Assembly (NCBI RefSeq): GCF_016055185.1
Contig: NZ_JAECVR010000019.1
Span: 1-64,000 of the forward strand
Direction: 5' to 3'
Origin: Paenactinomyces guangxiensis
GTDB taxonomy: Bacteria > Bacillota > Bacilli > Thermoactinomycetales > Thermoactinomycetaceae
DNA length: 64,000 nucleotides
Below the pieces are notes generated by a model. It was given only the letters and a program-made list of their open reading frames with translations. It did not search any database and was not told where the DNA came from. This document shows positions 17,353-26,314 of this stretch, one piece after another (position 1 is the stretch's first letter; each line of letters starts with the position of its first letter). Position numbers and translations under genes: made by a program.

Positions 17353-18336
17353 CTAAGCATGGTCCCCTTTAAGCGCATATTTCTGCTTCTTTTTAAATTT
17401 TGAGCCGGCCCATAAAGTAAACCTGCTCCATCCCTGATCTAGCGCCCGATAATCCTTATCCGTCAACAACAGGAACTCGCACCCGATCATAATCCATGAA
17501 AAATCATAAAGCCCCATCACAACGGCGATACCGGTATGAAAGGTAAATGCTGTTAACAACGCTATATATTTGGTGTATCGGTTTAACAGCAAAAAGGGGA
17601 ACGCCACTTGGTAAATAACAGTCATATGAGCCATCAACACCAGGAAAGTTTCACTTTGCCACAGCAAATCACTCAGTCCCGGAGTATAAAATTCCTGGAC
17701 CCGGGTGGCATAATATAAGGCACTTCCATTTTGCCACATCGACCCCATCACTTTATAGGTCCCTGAAGCAAAGTACATAAATGCCAATTGAACCATAGCC
17801 GCCATCCAGGCAAAGTTATGAAAGATCGCCGCACAATCCTGCAATATGGGTTTGCTTGCAAGCCAGGACTCTTTGTTTCCTTTTTTTCTCTTCCCCCTTG
17901 CGTCCAAAGAAAAATAAGCACCCATATTGGCAAACACCAAATAGGTTAATTGTAAGCGCATGATATTATCTCCGCCATGAGTGATATACACATTACGGAA
18001 GTAGAGCGACCAGAATAAAATCAGCAACAGCACCCCGGCTAACCGGGTCCGGTACCCCAGTATATACGCCAGAGCTACAATAATACCGCCGATAAATACA
18101 GCATCTACCATCCACGGAGCATTGCTGAGGTCAAATAATGTCACAATACCCTGTGAGGAAACATACTCTTTATAATCCCCATAGGAATACAGACCGTTCG
18201 GCCCCCAGAGCAGATGGCGGGTTGACCAATTTACCAACAGCTCATATAAGATAGCGATTCCAAAAAATATCCGGACTACACTTAATCCGATCAGCCCATG
18301 TTCCCGTGTGAGAAAGCGAAGCCCCTTATCAATCAT
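17353..18336 (-). CDS. HTTM-domain membrane protein (SdpB-like)
   Basis: Membrane protein of 327 aa with several predicted helices. It belongs to the horizontally transferred transmembrane (HTTM) superfamily, which includes vitamin K-dependent carboxylase and SdpB. Landmarks are 'SVVRIFFGIAILYELLVNW', 'YFRNVYITHGGDNIMRLQL' and 'ASGTYKVMGSMWQNGSALYY'. Its gene overlaps the stop of the DUF5819 gene by 4 nt, so the two proteins are made together. In B. subtilis, SdpA and SdpB together mature the SDP toxin. No toxin precursor is seen here, so the substrate is open. Confidence 0.85.
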   Translation of the reverse strand: MIDKGLRFLTREHGLIGLSVVRIFFGIAILYELLVNWSTRHLLWGPNGLYSYGDYKEYVSSQGIVTLFDLSNAPWMVDAVFIGGIIVALAYILGYRTRLAGVLLLILFWSLYFRNVYITHGGDNIMRLQLTYLVFANMGAYFSLDARGKRKKGNKESWLASKPILQDCAAIFHNFAWMAAMVQLAFMYFASGTYKVMGSMWQNGSALYYATRVQEFYTPGLSDLLWQSETFLVLMAHMTVIYQVAFPFLLLNRYTKYIALLTAFTFHTGIAVVMGLYDFSWIMIGCEFLLLTDKDYRALDQGWSRFTLWAGSKFKKKQKYALKGDHA

Positions 18337-18941
18337 GGTGTTCCCCCCTTTCCTCCGGGCAATAACGGTTCATAAGGTAGCCAGTCAGTGTAGTAGTAGT
18401 GCAACTTCCCTTTTGAATCCGGCTGTTGCCGCTCTTTAAACCTCGGGAACGTATTTGTCACTACCCGGACCCGTACCTCGCTTACCTTGCCGTCCACTTT
18501 CCAATCTTTCTGCACCACATAAGAGGCAAAACCACCGAGCAATTCTTCTGCCCGCTCACGATTCTTTTCATTCTTGCTCAGAAAAGAACTAATTAAAGAA
18601 TCCCGATATTCCAAAAGGCGAAATTGGGAAGAAAACCGATTGGTTTGAACCCCCCGAACCAGACTCTTCGATATATCGTACCACTCCGACTCCCGCACTT
18701 TCCCCGTACGATCCGTATACCTCACCCTTGCCTGCAAATCCTTATGTTGATTCACAGGATTTGGAGCAAACAAACGCCAGTTTTGTTTAAATAAGGGATT
18801 TATGTATGCAGTAATGAGCGACTCTATTTTTTGCTTGTAATAGTTTTGCGGAGATAAATAGACAGCAGTCATATAAAAATGAAAACAGAGAAAAAGCAGT
18901 AAACAGCCACTGATTATGAGAGACAGCCTTTTCCTTAACAT
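18333..18941 (-). CDS. DUF5819 family protein (SdpA-like partner)
   Basis: Protein of 202 aa with one N-terminal membrane helix (about 8-26) and an extracytoplasmic domain. The central motif 'NPLFKQNWRLFAPNPVNQ' is the hallmark of DUF5819 and resembles the corresponding region of SdpA. It precedes and overlaps the HTTM gene. DUF5819-HTTM pairs occur widely without a known role; SdpAB is the only well studied analogue. The start is ATG near the end of the upstream gap. Confidence 0.8.
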   Translation of the reverse strand: MLRKRLSLIISGCLLLFLCFHFYMTAVYLSPQNYYKQKIESLITAYINPLFKQNWRLFAPNPVNQHKDLQARVRYTDRTGKVRESEWYDISKSLVRGVQTNRFSSQFRLLEYRDSLISSFLSKNEKNRERAEELLGGFASYVVQKDWKVDGKVSEVRVRVVTNTFPRFKERQQPDSKGKLHYYYTDWLPYEPLLPGGKGGTP

Positions 18942-19519
18942 ACTACTCCCCGTTTCATCCGTATTCTGAAGCTTCGATTGATCTGCCTGCTATATAACGA
19001 TAGTAGCATTACCTAAATCCAACCACCTTTCCATTTTACCTGTAAACTAAGAAAATGGTTAACTTCTATTTTATCTAAGAAAGTTGAATGATACATCCGT
19101 CAACTACTCACCGCCTACGCTTAATTACTCATAAGAAGAAGGAGGGAGAAAAAGGCGCATTCCTCCCCGACCTGTAGAGGATCGGGGTCTCCTGCGCCAG
19201 TTGAAGATGAATATGTGTGACCTGGGGAAACAAATGGCTGACCCGATCCCTGATATCCGCTGACAGTGCAACATCTTTTATGTCGGATAAATAGGATGTC
19301 CGCTTGGAACTGCTCATCGATCCAGTACCACAGCTCCATTTCCAATCATGTCACGGCAGGAAAATACATGTTCTTCTGTAAAGGATGGTCAGCTCGGCAA
19401 AACTTTACAGTTGATTTCCTAATATAAAGATTAAATTCTAGTATTGATTTCTTGCTAAGGCAATTTTAGCAAGCTGACACTATATAGGCAATAGTCAAAT
19501 TTCCATAAATTAAGATATA
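18942..19519. other. Intergenic region with a possible ORF remnant
   Basis: A 578-bp stretch. On the minus strand, 19317-19129 could encode 62 aa ('VALSADIRDRVSHLFPQVTH') resembling the C-terminal part of YhcN/YlaJ-type sporulation lipoproteins, but it lacks a signal peptide and lipobox and is probably a remnant. The remainder holds nothing I can identify. Confidence 0.4.
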
Positions 19520-20166
19520 ATTGAGCAGGAGGGGGTGACTAACCCCCGTCCTCTCCCACCACCGTACGTACCGTTCGGTTTCGGGATTTCGATTCGTCGG
19601 ACTGGCGACGGTATATAGGTTCCATCTTCGATGGAAACACGAATAGAAGTCCAGTGAGTTTGGATGTGCACTCGCAGGGATTCTACTGGCATATCATCCA
19701 CTCCATGGCTTCCTTTATTTTTCTCCACTTGGTGGAGTGCTTTTCATTAACATAGATATACCTTCCTCGTGAACGTTTCAGTCTACTTGTACCATCCTTT
19801 TACTCCACCCTCCTGCAGTCCCCCGTGGGGTTCACCACTTCCTCCTTCAAGTAGGCCCCTTTTGGGTTGTCTGCCTCATCGTAAAGAATGAACGCCTAGT
19901 GAATCGTTCTTCCTAAGTGTTCGACCCCTCCCTTTTCGAGCGTCCTCTACTCAGGAAATATAGCGTCTGCTGACTTCTGACCGCTCAGCCTTTCCTCACG
20001 GAAAGGGTTACCAAGTGGGCATGGCATTTCGGTCAGACCTCCCCGGGTAAGAGTGTAGTCTTTCACTCCATCTATCTGCCTCATTTACTCTCGCCCACCT
20101 TTGGTGCAAGACTTTATCTTGTTTTGCAGACTCATCCAATAGGCGCTAGCCTCGTATGAGGTTCGT
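19520..20166 (-). mobile_element. Group IIC intron remnant with an internal deletion
   Basis: Closely related to the outer intron at 9.35-13.08 kb. It keeps part of domain I (from about 20166), the RT start region and N-terminus ('KNKGSHGVDDMPVESLRVHI' to 'VRRIEIPKPNG'), then jumps straight into the last part of domain V and domain VI. The join lies in CCGTTCGGT, a 9-nt string present both in the RT gene and in domain V, so deletion by recombination at microhomology is likely. About 140 nt of the 5' end are missing. The domain VI 3' side reads CCTGCTCAAT instead of CCTACTCAAT, replacing the branch-point A by G. It cannot splice. Confidence 0.9.
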
Positions 20167-20449
20167 AAACCTCTTCCAAATTATCTGCTAAGATGGCATG
20201 ATCACATGCTGAACGCAAATTTCATCGTTCATCCGATTGATTTTCTCATTCCCTTTTGAATCATTTTCAATGACATGTTCTCTCCATTTATCAGGGATAA
20301 TATCTTTACTATTCTTGGGGGTATTCTATTTTTGATGTGACCGGACCTCTTACTATATAAAATCAAGAGGATTATTGAATAACTTTATTGAATATAAGAT
20401 TAAATTAAAATATCAACTTTTATTTTTAAAGCAGAATGAGGAGGATGTT

Positions 20450-21976
20450 ATGAATACGATTGTTGATATGATGAGGTATCGAGTTGAATTTTCTCCCAAC
20501 CTGGAAGCACTGGTGTGTGGAAGCAAACGATACAGCTATCAGGAGTTTAATCACCGTGTAAACCAATTAACCCATTTTTTAATGGAGTCCAAAGTTCAAA
20601 AAGGAGATCGGGTAGCGGTTTTATGCAGAAACAGTCATCTTTTCCCTATTATTGTCCTGGCGATAATCAAAGCGGGAGCGATTACCGTTCCGTTGAACTG
20701 GCGGTTAAATCCCCTCGAATTGGAATATATACTTAAAAACAGTCAACCAAAGCTTCTCTTTTATGATGACGATTTGGATTCCAAACTCTCCGCAGCCAGA
20801 GAATCGGGTCTAATTTTTAATACGATTCGGGCAGGTTCTAATATGGACGCTCATCCCTCTTTTGAAGCACTCTTGCTCAACCGTCCTACAACAGAGCCAG
20901 ATGTTTCAATCGTGGAGAATGATCCGGCTGCTATTATCTATACTTCGGGAACCACTGGTCTCCCCAAAGGAGTCATATTATCTCATGGAAACTGGTTTTT
21001 CAGCATCGGGGCTACGACAAATGCATTGGATTGGCGTTATGGCGATCGCTATCTTGCCGTGTCCCCTCTGTTTCACGTCAGCGGAATGATGGTGATGTTA
21101 AGTGCGATCTTACAAGGAATGACCATGGTGATTATGTCCGATTTTAATACCTCTAACATTTGGGAGATGATAGAAGCCGAAAGAATCACTACGATGTTTG
21201 CTCCTCCAACCACACTCATCTACCTGCTAGCAGAAATCATTCAGAGTGAAAAAGAGTTTCATTCCCTGAGAACCCTTGCTTCCGGTGCAGCCAAAGTTCC
21301 TAATAAACTCATTGAGCAGTTTTATCAGTTAGGATATGATGTGATACAAGGTTATGGCTGCACGGAAGTTGCAAGTTGTTTTACTGTTTGGTCCCCTAAG
21401 ATGGGTTTTGATAAATGTGGATCTGTCGGGAAACCAATTCTACAGGCAAAAGTCAGGATTGTAGACCCTGAAACACACCAGGATCTTCCCGCGGGTGAAG
21501 TGGGGGAAATTGTTTTGGGAGGGCCTCAAATTTTCCAGGGTTATTGGAACAATCCAGAAGCGACGGAGCAGGTGAAAAGGAATGGTTGGCTGTTTACAGG
21601 GGATGCAGGAAAACTAGACGAGGATGGATTTTTATATGTCGTGGATCGATATAAGGATATGATTATCTGTGGGGGGACAAATATTTATCCCGCTCAAGTC
21701 GAACCGGTCATCCTGGAGTTGGATGAAGTTCAAGAAGTGGCGCTTATTGGCGTACCTGATGAAATTTGGGGAGAATTGGCAAGAGCCTACGTTGTTAAGA
21801 CACCCGGAGCCAGCCTGACTGAAGAGGATATTTTAAATCATTGCCATCAAAAGTTGGCGAATTATAAAGTGGCCGAAGTCGTTTTTGTGGAAGCTCTTCC
21901 GAAGAACAGCATGGGGAAAGTTCTGAAACGGGTATTAAGGGAACAAGCTATGAAGGAACTGGAAGAACAGAAGTAA
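20450..21976 (+). CDS. AMP-forming acyl-CoA synthetase / ligase
   Basis: Cytoplasmic enzyme of 508 aa activating a carboxylic acid via an acyl-adenylate. Motifs are the P-loop-like 'IIYTSGTTGLPKGV', 'VIQGYGCTEVAS', 'GWLFTGDAGKLDEDGFLYVV' (with 'VDRYKDMIICGG' hinge) and the C-terminal catalytic Lys in 'LPKNSMGKVLKRVLR'. An in-frame ATG exists 75 nt upstream, but GAGGAGG lies just before the ATG at 20450 and family proteins start here. The acid substrate (fatty acid or other) is not deducible. It is upstream of, but separated by 690 bp from, the TetR operon. Confidence 0.9.
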   Translation: MNTIVDMMRYRVEFSPNLEALVCGSKRYSYQEFNHRVNQLTHFLMESKVQKGDRVAVLCRNSHLFPIIVLAIIKAGAITVPLNWRLNPLELEYILKNSQPKLLFYDDDLDSKLSAARESGLIFNTIRAGSNMDAHPSFEALLLNRPTTEPDVSIVENDPAAIIYTSGTTGLPKGVILSHGNWFFSIGATTNALDWRYGDRYLAVSPLFHVSGMMVMLSAILQGMTMVIMSDFNTSNIWEMIEAERITTMFAPPTTLIYLLAEIIQSEKEFHSLRTLASGAAKVPNKLIEQFYQLGYDVIQGYGCTEVASCFTVWSPKMGFDKCGSVGKPILQAKVRIVDPETHQDLPAGEVGEIVLGGPQIFQGYWNNPEATEQVKRNGWLFTGDAGKLDEDGFLYVVDRYKDMIICGGTNIYPAQVEPVILELDEVQEVALIGVPDEIWGELARAYVVKTPGASLTEEDILNHCHQKLANYKVAEVVFVEALPKNSMGKVLKRVLREQAMKELEEQK

Positions 21977-22618
21977 TATTATTACGTTTCAAACACCGGT
22001 CCTGTTCAAAAATTAATGTCCTGAGGCATACTGGAGATATTCTGTTTTGAAAAGGGATAATACCAGCGTAAGTGCTATAAGGTGCAAAGTAATTTCCAAT
22101 GAATGTTAAACCTTTTGTTTTCATGGGTTACAGAAGTATTGTCAGTGTGTTGGATAAGGTTAATTTTTGTCTTTTTGCCTGTATTGTAAAGAAAAATTAA
22201 AAAGATATCTTTGGGGATGCTTTGCAAGATAGCAAAAAGCCTTGAAGACAAAGGTGTTGTAAGAAAATGTAATTTTACTTTGCCCTACATGATGGCTACG
22301 CTGGTATTGTGCCATTAAGCGTGTACGGTTCATAGTATAAACTCTGTCTTCATTCCAATATAAACTGAAATTTAATTCCCTTGCCCCAAAACCCAAATTT
22401 TCAGATAAATAAAAAAGCCCCGGCATAGACACGTAATTCCTATCCCCTTCCTATAACACAATAAAAAGACCAGACTTAAGGTTGTCCTATGTACCGGGTG
22501 GCTACAATAGCAATAAACTTTGGGTTCATAGTGGTTGCTTTATTCCCTTGGTTATGTAGATGTTTCATATACTGCTGGACATCGTATCGGGTTGATTCCG
22601 TTTCATAATTATTATATA
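21977..22618. other. Intergenic region, no gene recognised
   Basis: A 640-bp AT-rich stretch between the acyl-CoA synthetase gene and the TetR operator. Short open frames on the minus strand (about 22432-22160) have no start signal or recognisable motif. No clear terminator follows the synthetase gene. Confidence 0.5.
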
Positions 22619-22648
22619 ATTTCCCTAACGAATATTCGTTAGGGAAAT
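22619..22648. promoter_or_regulatory. 30-bp perfect palindrome, probable TetR operator
   Basis: Each half reads ATTTCCCTAACGAAT and is exactly mirrored (ATTCGTTAGGGAAAT). It ends 14 bp before the start codon of the TetR gene and overlaps the region where its ribosome binding site begins. Position and symmetry indicate an autoregulatory operator controlling TetR and the two genes downstream. Confidence 0.88.
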
Positions 22649-22662
22649 GCGGAGGTGATAAA

Positions 22663-23259
22663 GTGAGTACAGCCAATGATATAAAAACAGCGGCGATAAA
22701 GCTTTTTTCTCAATATGGATACAAACAAACCACTATTTCGAAAATTGCAGAAGAAGTCGGGATTAAGGCGCCTACTATCTATTCCCACTACAAGAACAAG
22801 GAAGATTTGTTTCTTCAAATTTTTGAAGAGGTCATTTTTGAACATGTCCATCATATAAAGAAGGTAGCGGAAAAAACGAAAAATATGAATGTGGAACAAA
22901 GACTGTTTCAAATCCTTTGCGAAGCTGCTTTGTATTATACACATGATGAGAAAAAGATCCATTTCTTAAAACATACGATGATCTTTCCGCCCCAAGAACT
23001 AAAAGAAGAGATAAAAAAGAAATTTTACGAGTCAGAAGAGATGTTCTCCAATTTATTGCGTTCTCTGTTTTCAGAAGGTATTCAACAACAAAAAATCAGG
23101 AACATCCCCATCGAACATTTGTTAACTTCCTTTTATTGCCTTCTGGATGGGTTATTTACACAGATGCTATATGGCAGTCGAACTAATATGGAATCAAAAC
23201 TGCATAATGTCTGGGGAATCTATTGGGCGGGAATAAGGGCTCAAGGGACTCACAAATGA
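22663..23259 (+). CDS. TetR/AcrR family transcriptional regulator
   Basis: Regulator of 198 aa. The N-terminal helix-turn-helix (about 8-52) reads 'AAIKLFSQYGYKQTTISKIA' and 'IKAPTIYSHYKNKEDLF', the most conserved part of the family. The C-terminal ligand-binding domain is helical and shows no recognisable ligand signature. The start is GTG after GGAGGTG. The next gene starts 37 bp downstream on the same strand, so regulator and enzymes form one operon under the palindrome at 22619-22648. Confidence 0.92.
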   Translation: MSTANDIKTAAIKLFSQYGYKQTTISKIAEEVGIKAPTIYSHYKNKEDLFLQIFEEVIFEHVHHIKKVAEKTKNMNVEQRLFQILCEAALYYTHDEKKIHFLKHTMIFPPQELKEEIKKKFYESEEMFSNLLRSLFSEGIQQQKIRNIPIEHLLTSFYCLLDGLFTQMLYGSRTNMESKLHNVWGIYWAGIRAQGTHK

Positions 23260-23295
23260 AAATTTTAAAATCTTAAAGAGCAGGGAGCGATTTCT

Positions 23296-24255
23296 ATGCA
23301 AATCACTATGCACGATATCTTGATCGCAAACACAAGAATCCAGGATCATCTTGTAAAAACTCCCTTAATCCATTCGAATTGCCTCTCCCAGTTTACCCAT
23401 GCGAATGTATGGTTCAAAATGGAAAATTTACAAAAAACGGGCTCCTTTAAACCGAGGGGCGCGCTGAACAAAATCTTTTCCCTTCATACACACGAGAAAC
23501 AGAATGGTGTCATTACAGCATCAGCAGGAAATCATGCGCAGGGGGTTGCGTTAGCCGCGAACCTGGTGGGAACCTCCGCTCTCATTGTTGTACCAGAAAA
23601 GGCACCAGAGACAAAAAAAGAGGGGATCAGACAACTGGGAGCAGAACTCGTCATACATGGTTCCAATTACGATGAAGCTGAGGATTATGCTAATCAGCTT
23701 GCCGAAACAACTGGCCGAACCTATATCCATGCTTATGAGGATCCTTATATCATCGCCGGTCAGGGTACAGTTGGTTTAGAAGCTTTGCTGGACCATCCTG
23801 ATATGGACATTATTCTAGTCCCAAGTGGTGGCGGGGGACTTATCTGTGGAATTGCCATTGCGGCAAAAACAATCAATCCCAAAATCAAAGTGATTGGTGT
23901 ACAAAGCCATGCTTCCCCTCCATGGTATTACTCATTTAAAGAGAAACGAATGGTTGATGTGGAATATAAAGATTCCCTCGCAGACGGGCTACATGGGACA
24001 ATTGGAGAGGAAAATTTGAAATTGGCTTTGAAATATGTGGACGACTTTGTGCTGGTTGAAGAAAAAGAAGTTGCAGAAGCTATGTGTTGGATGGCTATCC
24101 AGCATCATTTTATGATCGAAGGTTCAGCGGCTGTGGGAATTGCTGCTCTGCTTCATAATCGAGTAGATGTGTCAGGAAAGAAGGTTCTTAATATTATAAC
24201 CGGTGGTAATGTAGACGCGAAACGTTTAGCTACTTTGTTGTCAGAAAATAAATAG
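23296..24255 (+). CDS. Threonine dehydratase-like PLP enzyme (EutB/TdcB type)
   Basis: Fold-type II pyridoxal-phosphate enzyme of 319 aa. The PLP-binding Lys lies in 'KTGSFKPRGALNK', the Asn/His region in 'ITASAGNHAQGVALAA', and the phosphate-binding loop in 'PSGGGGLICGIAIAAK'. The length equals catabolic dehydratases (TdcB, EutB); there is no ACT domain, so it is not biosynthetic IlvA. It is followed 12 nt later by an ornithine-cyclodeaminase-like gene. The same pairing is found in ectoine utilisation (EutB-EutC) and in the beta-hydroxyaspartate cycle (BhcB-BhcD), suggesting dehydration of a hydroxy-amino acid followed by imine reduction (inference). Confidence 0.88.
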   Translation: MQITMHDILIANTRIQDHLVKTPLIHSNCLSQFTHANVWFKMENLQKTGSFKPRGALNKIFSLHTHEKQNGVITASAGNHAQGVALAANLVGTSALIVVPEKAPETKKEGIRQLGAELVIHGSNYDEAEDYANQLAETTGRTYIHAYEDPYIIAGQGTVGLEALLDHPDMDIILVPSGGGGLICGIAIAAKTINPKIKVIGVQSHASPPWYYSFKEKRMVDVEYKDSLADGLHGTIGEENLKLALKYVDDFVLVEEKEVAEAMCWMAIQHHFMIEGSAAVGIAALLHNRVDVSGKKVLNIITGGNVDAKRLATLLSENK

Positions 24256-24267
24256 GGAGGGCTTACT

Positions 24268-25254
24268 ATCAATACATTAATCTTAACCAAACCAGAAATA
24301 GAACAATTGCTATCGATGGAGTCTGTCATCTCTGCCGTTGAAGAGGCATATTCACTCTTTTCAATGAATAAGGTAAAGCTCGCTCCTGTTGTTTCTATTG
24401 AAGTGGAAAATCATCATGGAGAAATGGATATCAAGTCGGGATATGATCAATCAAGTGAGATAATTGGAGTAAAATTAGCCGTTGGTTATTGGAATAATCC
24501 AGAAAAATATGGATTACCCTCTGGATTGGCAACGATTGTATTACTAGACGGAAGAAACGGAATTCCACTGGCTATTATGGATGGTGGTCTCATTACAGAT
24601 TTGCGTACTGGAGCTGCAGGAGCGGTTTCTGCAAAATATCTGGCACGCACAAACTCAAAAAAAGTAGCAGTGCTCGGTACCGGTACACAAGCCAGGATGC
24701 AAATCTTGGCTCTATCTTGTATTTTCGATATCGGAGAAATACGAATCTGGGGGCGTAACAAAGAGAAAGTCCAAGATTATATAGTAGAAATGAAAGAAAA
24801 AGTAAAGACGAAACTTATCCCTTCTGATACCCCAAAAGAATGCGTCCAAGGTGCTGATATCATCATTACTACTACACCTAGTAAATCACCTTTGATTGAA
24901 AAGAGTTGGATTGACAAAGGCTCTCATCTTATTTGTATTGGAACGGACATGCCCGGGAAACAAGAAATTGACCCCGAAATTTTTTCTGGTGCAACGATTG
25001 TAGTAGATAGTCTCTCACAATGTCGTGAACGTGGCGAGATCCAGCACGCACTACAAACAGGACTCATTACTGAACAAGATATTTATGCTGAAATGGGCGA
25101 TATCATTCTAGGAAAAAAGCCATGGCGAAATTCTAGTGAAGAAATCACCATATTTGATTCAACTGGTTTGTCCATTCAAGATGTCTCTGTCGCCAAGATG
25201 GTATTGAAGATGGCAAAAGATCGGAAAATTGGCAAGTCAATTCAATTTCTATAA
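24268..25254 (+). CDS. Ornithine cyclodeaminase / mu-crystallin family protein
   Basis: NAD(P)-dependent enzyme family member of about 328 aa with the Rossmann motif 'VAVLGTGTQARMQILAL' and the family's 'GLITDLRTGAAGAVSAKYLA' and 'LICIGTDMPGKQEIDPEIF'. The usual N-terminus of the family ('LILTKPEIEQLLSMESV') lies upstream of the first standard start codon (TTG at 24307). In that frame the best initiation site is ATC at 24268, 7 nt after GGGAGG. Either initiation is at a rare ATC codon, or a mutated start leaves a shortened product. It probably acts together with the PLP enzyme upstream. Confidence 0.85.
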   Translation: MNTLILTKPEIEQLLSMESVISAVEEAYSLFSMNKVKLAPVVSIEVENHHGEMDIKSGYDQSSEIIGVKLAVGYWNNPEKYGLPSGLATIVLLDGRNGIPLAIMDGGLITDLRTGAAGAVSAKYLARTNSKKVAVLGTGTQARMQILALSCIFDIGEIRIWGRNKEKVQDYIVEMKEKVKTKLIPSDTPKECVQGADIIITTTPSKSPLIEKSWIDKGSHLICIGTDMPGKQEIDPEIFSGATIVVDSLSQCRERGEIQHALQTGLITEQDIYAEMGDIILGKKPWRNSSEEITIFDSTGLSIQDVSVAKMVLKMAKDRKIGKSIQFL

Positions 25255-25338
25255 CCCATTATTTGATAAATTAACTTATGATGATCTAATGATTATTTTT
25301 CAGGTGTATTTTGAAGGAACCCAAAAAAGGAGGACACC

Positions 25339-25875
25339 ATGATCGATCAGTTTGAAACTGAACGCATCTTGGCCAGACCCATCCGCGAGGGTGAACTCTC
25401 CGCCTTCCTCGACGTGATCCGCAGCAACCGCTTCTTCCTGCAAGTGTCGGAAGGCAGCCCTGACTATCCCCTGTCCAAGCTGGAGAAAGACTGGAAAGAA
25501 GCGAACAAGAACCCCGACGAATCTATGCTTGGTCTGTTTGAAAAGGAGACGGAAACGCCCGCCGGCATCCTGACCTACCTGAAGCGCAACCCCAGGGACG
25601 GCTTCCCCTGGATCGGTTTCCTCATCTTCCGGCGGGATCTGCACGGCCAAGGCCTGGGTCGCGAAGTCACCGAACACTTCCTGGATCTCGCGCGCCGCCA
25701 GTTTGGCTGGACCTCCGTCCGCCTCGGAGTCCTGCTCGGCAACCACCCCGCCCAAGCCGCCTGGACACGCCTCGGCTTCCGCAAGGTGGAGATGAAGGAA
25801 CTATTCAACCTGCCGGAAGACCATGAGGGAGAACGGGTCGTCTGGGTGATGGAGCGGGAGCTGGTTTTGGGGTAA
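25339..25875 (+). CDS. GNAT acetyltransferase of the RimJ/RimL type
   Basis: Acetyltransferase of 178 aa. 'ETERILARPIREGELSAFL' is the standard opening of RimJ/RimL-like proteins, 'IFRRDLHGQGLGREVTEHFL' is the acetyl-CoA motif (QGLG), and 'HPAQAAWTRLGFRKVEMKEL' the C-terminal motif. Codon use is strikingly rich in C and G at third positions (CTG, CTC, CGC, GGC), unlike the AT-leaning genes on both sides, suggesting recent acquisition. AAAGGAGG precedes the ATG. Substrate unknown. Confidence 0.88.
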   Translation: MIDQFETERILARPIREGELSAFLDVIRSNRFFLQVSEGSPDYPLSKLEKDWKEANKNPDESMLGLFEKETETPAGILTYLKRNPRDGFPWIGFLIFRRDLHGQGLGREVTEHFLDLARRQFGWTSVRLGVLLGNHPAQAAWTRLGFRKVEMKELFNLPEDHEGERVVWVMERELVLG

Positions 25876-25999
25876 GTCCGATTTTGATGGAGCCGCGACA
25901 CGGCGGAACAGGGCAAGCGGTTTCTTCCCCCGCTCGGATTGGTGAACGGGATGCGATGAGCTGCATCCGTCGATCTTCTATTCCTGACCACAATACCGT

Positions 26000-26311
26000 T
26001 TTGGTTCAAGCCTTTCAGCATCTTGGCTTGTTGGTTCTGACGACGCTTGCCGAACGTTCACATGTGTTAACCATACCATCCATCCTAGCCCTTATCCACT
26101 TGATGCTGGTAGAACCACTTTCCCTTTACAGTTCTAGTGGTGGTCTTATAACCACGGGATACATTGTCAGCAGGCTTTTGACAGCTTGTTACCTTACTGC
26201 CTAGGATACTACTGGTGGAACAGTAGGCTTCATCATTTGTGAAGCAATTATTTAAGCGACTTCACGTCGCACCGGGACTTGAACCCTATAACTATGCCCA
26301 TCCGGGCGCAC
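26000..26311 (-). mobile_element. 5' fragment of a third group II intron
   Basis: On the minus strand GTGCGCCCGGATGGGCATAG at 26311 directly follows the U-tract of the chaperone operon terminator. It is followed by 'ATAGGGTTCAAGTCCCGGTG' and structured domain-I-like sequence (paired GTGGTTCTACC / GGTGG elements). It resembles the first 15 nt of the outer intron but then diverges, so it is a separate intron type. I find no domain V or RT sequence; the 3' limit near 26000 is approximate. The 120 bp from there to the acetyltransferase stop are unassigned. Confidence 0.75.
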
Positions 26312-26314
26312 AAA

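Noticed and set aside
17353-19519. An SdpC-like toxin precursor beside the DUF5819-HTTM pair
   Set aside because: No small frame with a signal peptide and paired cysteines exists up- or downstream of the pair.
22160-22432. A 90-codon minus-strand gene
   Set aside because: No ribosome site, no motif and no neighbours on that strand; probably chance.
25876-26000. Domain V and 3' end of the third intron
   Set aside because: No GAGC...AAAG-type hairpin or AY-ending domain VI could be found; the fragment appears truncated before this point.
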